From: Thiobacillus sp. UBA6205
GTDB lineage: Bacteria; Pseudomonadota; Gammaproteobacteria; Burkholderiales; Thiobacillaceae
Direction of reading: 5' to 3'
DNA: 40,442 nt
Assembly: GCA_002421825.1 (NCBI GenBank)
Contig: DISR01000022.1
Coordinates: 21,980 to 62,421, forward strand
Under the pieces are notes generated by a model that was not told where the DNA came from, made no database searches, and saw only the letters and a program-made list of their open reading frames with translations. How positions within the stretch are numbered: the first letter of the stretch is position 1; each line of letters opens with the position of its first letter. Shown in pieces: positions 28,034 through 33,409 of the stretch. The position numbers and the translations under genes are program-made.

Positions 28034-28480
28034 TCAACCGCGTGCGGTTTTTCTCTTCTTGGGGCCGGCATCCTCGTTCATCGACTCGATGATGGGACAG
28101 CCGGCCTTGGCGCCCTGGCACAGGTTGAGCAACAGGCGCATTTCGTTGCGCAGCAGCGCAAGCTCATGCAGACGCGTTTCTACCTCACCGAGCTTGGCCG
28201 CCGTCAGCTGGCGCACGCTTTCCCGCGCGCGCTGCGGGTCATCGCGCATTGCCAGCAGCTGCGCAATCTCGGACAGGCTGAAGCCCATTTTCTGTGCGCG
28301 CTGGATGAAGCGCAGCCTCGATATGTCCCGTTCTCCATACGATCGCATTCCCGATTCGCTACGGACGACGCGTGGCAGCAGGCCGATCTTTTCGTAGTAG
28401 CGTAGCGTGTCGGCGGTGAGACCCAGGAGTTGGGCGATGTCGCCGATGCGTAAGGTTTGCGGTTGCGTGCGTTTCGTCAT
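28034..28480 (-). CDS. MerR-family metal regulator, CueR/ZntR-like
   Basis: A 148-residue regulator. The N-terminal helix-turn-helix (LRIGDIAQLLGLTADTLRYYEKIGLL) and a dimerisation helix lead to a C-terminal metal loop CQGAKAGCPII, like the CueR pattern C-x7-C-PII but one residue shorter. The position of the ZntR-type Cys near the start of the long helix is not Cys, which points away from a ZntR-type divalent site. It is the last gene of a minus-strand unit: the double-CcdA gene stops 3 bp before its start. The unit has a perfect MerR-type operator at 30100-30130, so autoregulation is likely. It converges on cusA and might also control cus. Confidence 0.88.
   Translation of the reverse strand: MTKRTQPQTLRIGDIAQLLGLTADTLRYYEKIGLLPRVVRSESGMRSYGERDISRLRFIQRAQKMGFSLSEIAQLLAMRDDPQRARESVRQLTAAKLGEVETRLHELALLRNEMRLLLNLCQGAKAGCPIIESMNEDAGPKKRKTARG
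28036..28053 (+). terminator. Possible terminator after cusA, inside the end of the convergent regulator
   Basis: AACCG and CGGTT form a 5-bp stem with loop CGTG (28036-28049), followed by a run of T. It lies 60 bp after the cusA stop and inside the last codons of the convergent regulator gene. The stem is short, so this is tentative. Confidence 0.35.
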
Positions 28481-28483
28481 GCT

Positions 28484-29788
28484 TCAGTATTGCACGATGA
28501 AGAAGTATTCGTTGAGCAGATATAGTCCGGTCAGAATCAAGGTCAGACCCGCCACGATCTCGATGGCTTTCTGGTGGTGGGAAAGCACCTTGAATGACTC
28601 CAGCCAGCCCATGCCCCAAGCGCCCAAGGCGATGGGAATCGCGCGCCCCAATGCGAAGGCCAGCAGTAGTGCGAAACCGAAGGGCACCGAACCGATGGCC
28701 GCAGCGGCGGTGAGCGTGACCATCAGTGCTGGCGTGCAGAACGGGCACACCGCCACCGAGAATGGTATGCCCAGCAGGAATGCACCCCAAGGGCCCGCGA
28801 CACGGCGCCCGCGCATCGTGATCCACGGCAGACGTAGTTTCAGCCAGCCGGGCCAGAGCAATCCCATCACGATAAGCAGTGGTCCGAGGAAGAGACCCCA
28901 TTGCCGCCCCATCACCGCCTTCACCCATTCGCCGCCGAGCGCGGCCGCAATGCCTAGCACGGCATGGGTAACTAGGATGCCCGCGATAAAGGCGCCGCCC
29001 AGCAAGTGCGCGCGGCGCTCTTCGTGCGCCTTTGTCACGTAGGCAAGCACAACGGGAATTGAAGCGAAGGCCACCGGATTGAAGCTGAAGACGAATCCCG
29101 CCAGGAACCCCAGGCCGATGCCCCAAAGGCTAACTTGTTCAAGCGCCATGCTCAGGGTGTCGACACTCAGGTCGAGGGTGGGAACGAGCAGGTACAGCGC
29201 GAAGCCATACAGCAGCGCGGCGGTCAGGAACGGACTGCCCTTGCCGGCGCGGTTGAGCAGATCGCGGCCCTCGGCGTGAATGCCCTTGAATGCGGCAAAC
29301 GCCATGGGCAGCGTGAAAAATCCTGCGAACAGCAGACCAGACAGCACGGCGAAGGCGATGGAATCTACCGTGATGGCGATACCCGCCACGACCGCGAACA
29401 GCGGGATCGTGCAGGCAGGCAAGGTCAGCCCGAGTTGCATCGCGTAGGGCAGCCGCGCGCCACCCGGCAGCAGTCGATGGAAGGTCAGATGGGGCACTGG
29501 AATGTAAACAAACCGGGAAACGAGGTAGATCGTCGCCATGGCGGAGAGGATCGCGCTCGGTGCATAGGCTCCCCAAGCGGGCGGTTCGGTGGCCCATACC
29601 AATGCCGCCAGCAGCCCGGCGATCAACAGGGTGCGCGTCACCCATACGGCGAGTAGACTCTGGCAGCAACCACCTTTTTCTTGGCTATGGGCACGGACGG
29701 TAAACAGCGTGTGGGTCGCTATGGTGCATGGCTCAAAAAACGAGAGCGCCCCAAGCATGATGGACGTAGCGATCAGGAGCGCAATCAT
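28484..29788 (-). CDS. Double CcdA/DsbD-type membrane thiol-electron carrier
   Basis: A 434-residue membrane protein, about twice the length of ordinary CcdA (about 240). The N-terminal half has SFFEPC (Cys21) and LTLPAC (Cys126), the two helix positions used by CcdA/DsbD to pass electrons, plus an extra CC pair (41-42) in a loop. The C-terminal half is CcdA-like (FSFNPVAFASIP; IPFSVAVCPFCTPAL, Cys348 and Cys351; FALGRAIPIALGAWGMGWLE) but has Val where the first cysteine should be. CcdA proteins move reducing power from cytosolic thioredoxin to periplasmic thiols. It overlaps the upstream thioredoxin-like gene by 4 bp, which fits that partnership. Confidence 0.82.
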   Translation of the reverse strand: MIALLIATSIMLGALSFFEPCTIATHTLFTVRAHSQEKGGCCQSLLAVWVTRTLLIAGLLAALVWATEPPAWGAYAPSAILSAMATIYLVSRFVYIPVPHLTFHRLLPGGARLPYAMQLGLTLPACTIPLFAVVAGIAITVDSIAFAVLSGLLFAGFFTLPMAFAAFKGIHAEGRDLLNRAGKGSPFLTAALLYGFALYLLVPTLDLSVDTLSMALEQVSLWGIGLGFLAGFVFSFNPVAFASIPVVLAYVTKAHEERRAHLLGGAFIAGILVTHAVLGIAAALGGEWVKAVMGRQWGLFLGPLLIVMGLLWPGWLKLRLPWITMRGRRVAGPWGAFLLGIPFSVAVCPFCTPALMVTLTAAAAIGSVPFGFALLLAFALGRAIPIALGAWGMGWLESFKVLSHHQKAIEIVAGLTLILTGLYLLNEYFFIVQY

Positions 29789-30057
29789 GGTTGTACTCCT
29801 GCTGCCGTCTTGAGCCGCTTGTCCAACTCTGTCCGCAGCTTGCCTGCAGACGGGAGTCCGCTGAACACAAGTTCGCCATCGATGGCGATGGCCGGGGTGG
29901 ACAGCACGCCCAACGCCACAGCGTAATCTATTTCATCCAGCACGTTCACCTCGCGCCACTCGATGCCGCCCAGCTCCACTGCGAGCCGCCGCAACACATC
30001 CTTGGCATGGCCGCACTTGCTGCAGCCAGGTGAGGAAAACACTTCGACCTTGATCAT
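29785..30057 (-). CDS. Small thioredoxin-like protein (CSKC)
   Basis: A 90-residue cytoplasmic thioredoxin/glutaredoxin-fold protein from ATG 30057, with GGTGG seven nt upstream; an ATG at 30075 would add six residues. The redox motif is PGCSKC (Cys12, Cys15), followed by LGVLSTPAIAIDGELVFSG, the cis-Pro and third-strand region. It has no signal peptide, so it should act inside the cell, feeding electrons to the double CcdA whose gene overlaps it by 4 bp. It is the first gene behind the MerR-type promoter at 30100-30130. Confidence 0.85.
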   Translation of the reverse strand: MIKVEVFSSPGCSKCGHAKDVLRRLAVELGGIEWREVNVLDEIDYAVALGVLSTPAIAIDGELVFSGLPSAGKLRTELDKRLKTAAGVQP

Positions 30058-30099
30058 CTTGGTTCCACCATGCATGTTGCAATTGCAATTACACGTACG

Positions 30100-30130
30100 A
30101 TGGTATGACCTGGAGTTGACTCCAGGTCAA
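30100..30130 (-). promoter_or_regulatory. MerR-type promoter/operator for trx-ccdA-regulator
   Basis: Read on the minus strand: -35 TTGACC (30130-30125), a 19-bp spacer, and -10 TACCAT (30105-30100). The spacer region holds a perfect dyad with 11-bp arms, TGACCTGGAGT (30106-30116) and ACTCCAGGTCA (30119-30129), separated by 2 nt. The long 19-20 bp spacer with a central dyad is the signature of MerR-family metal promoters; the arms are close to the ZntR operator type. It begins 3 bp after the stop of the GDCCVxC gene, so the downstream three genes form their own regulated unit. Confidence 0.85.
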
Positions 30131-30133
30131 GGG

Positions 30134-30364
30134 CTAGGCACAGCACCCGCCTTCCTGTTTTGCGGCCCGTGCCAACTGGATGGGCGGGCAAGGCACGGTG
30201 GCGTATGAGCAAAACACGCAGCAGTCGCCCTCCTTGGGTTTCAGTACCGTATGGCAGTTTTCGCACTCGTAGAACCACTGACAGGAATCTGCGGGCATGC
30301 GCTCGGTTTTCACGTGGCCGCAGACAGGGCAGGTGAGGGTAGAGTCCAGAATGATGTCAATCAT
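30134..30364 (-). CDS. GDCCVxC-domain Cys-rich protein
   Basis: A 76-residue protein with eleven cysteines: CPVC (12-15), Cys28, CENC (34-37), GDCCVFC (46-52), Cys59 and a terminal GGCC. The first four look like a zinc ribbon; GDCCVxC with the following VPCPPIQ is the mark of a small family in which some members carry selenocysteine at a Cys position. Here both codons are TGC, so it is the Cys form. It has no signal peptide. It overlaps merP by 4 bp. Probably handles soft metal or thiol chemistry in the cytoplasm after MerT-mediated uptake; the function is not established. Confidence 0.85.
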   Translation of the reverse strand: MIDIILDSTLTCPVCGHVKTERMPADSCQWFYECENCHTVLKPKEGDCCVFCSYATVPCPPIQLARAAKQEGGCCA

Positions 30365-30678
30365 TTACCTTCTCCTTTTACGCTGGCCGCCGCTTTCAGA
30401 ACTGAAGGATAGCCGGCATCCCCAGTGGCCTTGATCAACCGTTCCATCGTGGTTTTGGAGTCATCGTAAGTCACCACCGCTTCCTTCTTCTCGAAGGAAA
30501 CGTCCACTCTATCGACACCGGATACCTTCTGCAGAGCTTTTTTGACCGTGATCGGGCAGACCTCGCAGGACATGCAGGGCACCGAAAGCGTGACGGTTCG
30601 CATGGCCGCCAAGGCGGATCCGCTCCAGGCGGGTAGTAGACCGAAGGACAGAATGGACGCGAGTAGCAGTTTCTTCAT
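30361..30678 (-). CDS. merP: MerP periplasmic mercury-binding protein
   Basis: A 105-residue protein with a signal peptide (cut near SALAA) and one HMA domain. The metal motif reads VPCMSCEVCPITVKKAL: Cys38 and Cys41 are the standard MerP pair, and Cys35 replaces the Gly of the usual GMTC, adding a third thiol. MerP captures periplasmic Hg(II) and passes it to MerT. Its AGGAG site lies in the 10 bp after the full-length merT stop. It overlaps the GDCCVxC gene by 4 bp. If the merT amber is real, merP has lost its normal membrane partner. Confidence 0.92.
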   Translation of the reverse strand: MKKLLLASILSFGLLPAWSGSALAAMRTVTLSVPCMSCEVCPITVKKALQKVSGVDRVDVSFEKKEAVVTYDDSKTTMERLIKATGDAGYPSVLKAAASVKGEGK

Positions 30679-30688
30679 GGCATGACTC

Positions 30689-31036
30689 CTAGTAGAAGAG
30701 CGGGGCGAAGTAGGGAAAAACGATAGCCAGCGCGATCAGAGCGTCCACCAGCTAGAACAGCAGCTTGTACAAGTGATTGGCGTGCGGCGCAGCGCAGGCA
30801 GATTCGGGTGTGCAGGCGGTAATCGGTCGGTAAGTCTTCATCCAGGCGAAAAACAGGAAAATCACCGCCGCGCCCAGGGAATAGGGACGGAACTGCTCCA
30901 GCACGGCCAGATTCGCCGCCCAGGCGCCGCCGATGCCGAGTAGCACTAGCACGAGCGGCCCGCCGCAGCACACGGATGCCGCGGCGGCCGCGATGACACC
31001 ACCGATGAGCGATAACTGACCACTTTCTTGTGACAT
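30689..31036 (-). pseudogene. merT: merT interrupted by an in-frame amber codon
   Basis: MerT is the inner-membrane Hg(II) importer, normally 116 residues with three helices. ATG 31036 has an AGAGGTG site. The frame encodes helix 1 with the CC pair (SVCCGG), helix 2 and the loop cysteines (ITACTPESACAAP), then stops at TAG 30754-30752 after YKLLF. Reading on in the same frame gives LVDALIALAIVFPYFAPLFY and a TAG at 30691-30689, a normal third helix and MerT end. With Trp at codon 95 the protein would be 115 residues. A single TGG to TAG change, or a base error, explains it. A truncated 94-residue product may still be made. Confidence 0.85.
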
Positions 31037-31067
31037 GGATGCACCTCTTTGCATAGGCGATGGGCGC

Positions 31068-31099
31068 AAGATACACTCCGTATCAAAGTACGGAGTCAA
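31068..31099 (-). promoter_or_regulatory. mer promoter/operator between merT and merR
   Basis: Read on the minus strand: -35 TTGACT (31099-31094), a 20-bp spacer, and -10 TATCTT (31073-31068). Inside the spacer are perfect 8-bp arms, ACTCCGTA (31075-31082) and TACGGAGT (31089-31096), the classical MerR operator sequence known from Tn501/Tn21. It drives merT-merP on the minus strand, while merR reads away on the plus strand. Confidence 0.88.
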
Positions 31100-31103
31100 G
31101 GGC

Positions 31104-31511
31104 GTGTCGCAAAAGAATCTGACTATTGCCGGGGTGGCGCGTTCAGCTGGAGTGAGCGTCGAGACGATCCGTTTCTATCAGCGCAAGGGTCTGGTGCCAG
31201 AGCCGCCAAAACCGGCAACAGGCATTCGACACTACGGCGAGGATGACGTGGCACGGGTGCGCTTCATCAAGTCGGCCCAGCATATCGGGTTCACGCTGGA
31301 AGAGATCGCGCAGTTGTTGATGCTGACTGACGGTGCGCATTGCACTGAGGCCCGGGTGATCGCCGAGCACAAGCTTGCCGATGTCAGGCATCGCATGGCC
31401 GACTTGCAGCGCATTGAAACCGCTCTGACCGAGTTGGTTGACCGTTGCATAGCCAGCCGTGGCAAGGTGGTTTGTCCGTTGATTGATTCGCTGCAGCGAG
31501 ATTCCAGATGA
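31104..31511 (+). CDS. merR: MerR mercury-responsive regulator
   Basis: A 135-residue activator/repressor of the mer promoter. GTG 31104 is the most reasonable start: it lies just beyond the operator, and the family N-terminus (LTIAGVARSAGVSVETIRFYQRKGLV) follows at once. The upstream ATG 31035 would place the operator inside the gene. The three Hg(II) ligands are present: Cys80 (GAHCTEAR), Cys115 and Cys124 (CIASRGKVVCPLI), each two positions earlier than Cys82, 117 and 126 of Tn501 MerR. Divergent from merT. With GTG 31104 so close to the operator, the mRNA leader must be very short. Confidence 0.93.
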   Translation: MSQKNLTIAGVARSAGVSVETIRFYQRKGLVPEPPKPATGIRHYGEDDVARVRFIKSAQHIGFTLEEIAQLLMLTDGAHCTEARVIAEHKLADVRHRMADLQRIETALTELVDRCIASRGKVVCPLIDSLQRDSR

Positions 31512-31541
31512 TGATGAATTAACAGCGCCCTGAAGGTATGG

Positions 31542-31562
31542 TGCTGGCAGGCTACGCCAGCA
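31542..31562. other. Hairpin after merR
   Basis: TGCTGGC (31542-31548) and GCCAGCA (31556-31562) form a perfect 7-bp stem with a 7-nt loop, 30 bp after the merR stop. No T-run follows on either strand, so a rho-independent terminator is not supported. It may protect or end the merR transcript by another route. The rest of the 201-bp gap to the next gene holds nothing I can name. Confidence 0.3.
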
Positions 31563-31712
31563 TGGAAACCACAATGCCGCTCTCGATCCATGGGCCCGTG
31601 CGGTCATGACCAAAAAGTAATCCCCTCGCAATCCTCCTGTAGGCAGCAGCCATTCATATTGGTGTCAGCATCGAATTTCTGGTGCTTTTTGATCCCCAGA
31701 CAGGAGAACATC

Positions 31713-32015
31713 ATGAAATACCTCAGCACCCCCATTGGCATCATCGCCATCAGCCTCTTGGCAGTTCCCGCCTGGGCGCACGACATGAGCGGCAACCCGG
31801 ACACGGAGCAGAGCATCCTCAATGTCCATGATAGCCATTTTCCGCATCAGCCCGGCGATAGTCACGCGCCCGCCATGGGCAGCGGCGACAATTACGGCTC
31901 GATTCTGCTGGACCAGGGCAGCCACACCCCGCATCGGGCCGGTGACAGCCATGCCCCCGAGAAAGGCGACGGTGATATGTATGGCTCCGTGCTCTACGAC
32001 CTCGCCAAAAATTGA
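31713..32015 (+). CDS. Secreted His-rich protein with two tandem repeats
   Basis: A 100-residue protein from ATG 31713 with an AGGAGA site. The signal peptide is cut near AWAHD. The mature part is two similar units of about 30 residues, each with (H/T)PH..GDSHAP.....GD.YGS(I/V)L.D. The repeated His/Asp pattern suggests periplasmic binding of a divalent or soft metal. It lacks cysteine. Family not recognised beyond low-complexity metal-binding proteins. It follows merR and may be a separate unit. Confidence 0.7.
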   Translation: MKYLSTPIGIIAISLLAVPAWAHDMSGNPDTEQSILNVHDSHFPHQPGDSHAPAMGSGDNYGSILLDQGSHTPHRAGDSHAPEKGDGDMYGSVLYDLAKN

Positions 32016-32068
32016 GAGTTCTGCACTCTAGTTCGTTGACTCAACAATTGGGTAGTCAGCCTAAGTGA

Positions 32069-32125
32069 CTTGGAACAAGTTGAGCAGAAGACAAATTTCG
32101 TTGTGAAGCAGCGGGATTCATAGTG
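32069..32125 (-). pseudogene. Decayed fragment of a MerR-family gene
   Basis: On the minus strand this stretch reads LLHNEICLLLNLFQ, close to LLRNEMRLLLNLCQ in the regulator at 28034-28480. At DNA level 32076-32113 matches 28121-28158 at about 30 of 38 positions. Similarity fades on both sides, a frame change lies just upstream, and the metal-loop Cys is Phe, so this is a remnant rather than a gene. The remainder of the gap (32016-32182) holds no gene. Confidence 0.55.
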
Positions 32126-32182
32126 GGTTAACGACACCTTGTTGGGATTAATAGGCATACACCGTCATTGATTCATTCAATG

Positions 32183-32368
32183 TCAATGCCGGTGGTGAAT
32201 ATCCGGGTAATGCGGGTGTTTGTGCGTCATCGCCGCATGCCGATGAAAATGGTTATGTGGCTCTTTCCCGTCCCATTCGAAATCGTGCCCGTGCTGGTGA
32301 TGCGCATCGTGGATGTGACTGTGGGTGTGCTCCATCGACTCATGCGTATGTTCGTGAGCATGTTGCAA
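32183..32368 (-). CDS. Small His-rich metal-binding protein
   Basis: A 61-residue protein in which about a third of the residues are histidine, arranged as HxH and HH groups (HAHEHTHE, HTHSHIHDAHHQHGH, HPHYPDIHHRH) around a WDGKEPH core. I recall small proteins of this build in many bacteria as putative zinc/nickel or copper buffers. The start is TTG 32368, 11 bp after the metR stop on the same strand; an ATG at 32335 is the alternative, losing 11 residues. The ribosome site is weak. It seems to ride on the metR transcript. Confidence 0.55.
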   Translation of the reverse strand: MQHAHEHTHESMEHTHSHIHDAHHQHGHDFEWDGKEPHNHFHRHAAMTHKHPHYPDIHHRH

Positions 32369-32379
32369 GCTCTACAGAA

Positions 32380-33312
32380 TTAATCGTATCCACCAAGTGT
32401 ATGTTCATACCGTCGGGTCGTGACGGTATCCTCACGCTGCATGGCCGCATCGACGAAGCCCTTGATGTGCGGGAGCTCGGTTTCCGCTTCCCGTATCGAG
32501 GCCCACAGGCTGCCGAACAGTCCATCGCTGCCCAGCGTCAACACGGAAATGCGGCCTTCATGGAGCGCGGTTTTGCAGGCCCAGTCCGGTAATACAGCGA
32601 CGCCTTGAGCCAAAGCCGCAAGTTCCAGGAGCAGGGTCGTGCTCTCAGCCTGCCGGACCCGCGCGGGTTCCACGCTGGCCGGCCAGAGAAAGCGGGTGAA
32701 TATATCCAGTCGAGCACGATTTACAGGGTAGACCAATAGAGTCTCCCCCCGCAAATCATCTGGCGTTACATGGGAGTGTTGCGACAGGGCATGGTCAGCA
32801 GCTACAACAAGCTTCAGTTCGTAATCGAACAAGCGGTGCCAGGACAGGCCGGGCAGTTCCCGGCGGTCCGGGGTGAGCACCACATCCAGGCTGCCATTCA
32901 GCAGCCGCGGCAGGGGATCGAGGCTGGCTGAGAGCACTACGTCGAGCTCAATCCCCGGAAAAATTTCCCGATACCTGGCCAGCAGCGGCAACACCCATTC
33001 CAGGCAACTGTGGCACTCCCCGGCGATGTAGAGCCTCCCCGCTGCGCCGCGCGCAAGCCGATTCATGCCGGCCAGCGTCTCGTCCACCCTGGGCAGGATC
33101 TGGCCCGCCAAATCGACAAGCATCTGCCCTGCGTAAGTCAGTTTGAGCGGCCTGGCCCCCCGGTTGATGAGGGCAAGGCCCAGCCGTTCTTCCAGTTCCT
33201 TGATCTGATGCGACAGGGCGGACTGGGTGAGGTGCAGCCTGACCGAGGCCGCCGTAAGGCTGCCGGTCTCGACCAGGGCTGTAAGAGTGCGCAGGTGTCT
33301 CAGATCAACCAT
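32380..33312 (-). CDS. metR: LysR-type regulator MetR
   Basis: A 310-residue LysR-family regulator: N-terminal winged helix-turn-helix (LRHLRTLTALVETGSLTAAS..LHLTQSALSHQIKELEERLG) and a periplasmic-binding-protein-like effector domain. In MetR the co-inducer is homocysteine. It is divergent from metE with a 97-bp gap containing a 20-bp palindrome, the classical metR-metE arrangement, so activation of metE and autorepression are expected. The identity relies on the neighbour as well as family features. Confidence 0.92.
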   Translation of the reverse strand: MVDLRHLRTLTALVETGSLTAASVRLHLTQSALSHQIKELEERLGLALINRGARPLKLTYAGQMLVDLAGQILPRVDETLAGMNRLARGAAGRLYIAGECHSCLEWVLPLLARYREIFPGIELDVVLSASLDPLPRLLNGSLDVVLTPDRRELPGLSWHRLFDYELKLVVAADHALSQHSHVTPDDLRGETLLVYPVNRARLDIFTRFLWPASVEPARVRQAESTTLLLELAALAQGVAVLPDWACKTALHEGRISVLTLGSDGLFGSLWASIREAETELPHIKGFVDAAMQREDTVTTRRYEHTLGGYD

Positions 33313-33317
33313 GAATA

Positions 33318-33337
33318 TTTCTCAATTAATTGTGAAA
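33318..33337. promoter_or_regulatory. Palindromic operator between metR and metE
   Basis: TTTCTCAATT (33318-33327) and AATTGTGAAA (33328-33337) form a 20-bp inverted repeat with one mismatched pair. It lies 5 bp upstream of the metR start codon and about 70 bp before metE, where a LysR-type regulator should bind. It does not match the E. coli MetR box TGAA-N5-TTCA exactly. Confidence 0.6.
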
Positions 33338-33346
33338 ATATATCGT

Positions 33347-33375
33347 TTGTATTCATTCTGCGGCATGAGGATACT
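33347..33375 (+). promoter_or_regulatory. Possible metE promoter
   Basis: TTGTAT (33347-33352) and GATACT (33370-33375) are spaced by 17 bp and give a start about 28 bases before the metE ATG. It lies just downstream of the palindrome, as expected for a MetR-activated promoter. Both boxes are imperfect. Confidence 0.4.
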
Positions 33376-33409
33376 GCTTCGCTACATGTTTTTACAGGAG
33401 CACGACATC

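Noticed and set aside
30215..30235. Selenocysteine in the GDCCVxC protein
   Set aside because: Both positions are TGC cysteine codons, so this is the Cys form and needs no selenocysteine machinery.
31035..31103. Upstream ATG start for merR at 31035
   Set aside because: It would place the mer operator inside the coding sequence and overlap the merT start; family alignment begins after GTG 31104.
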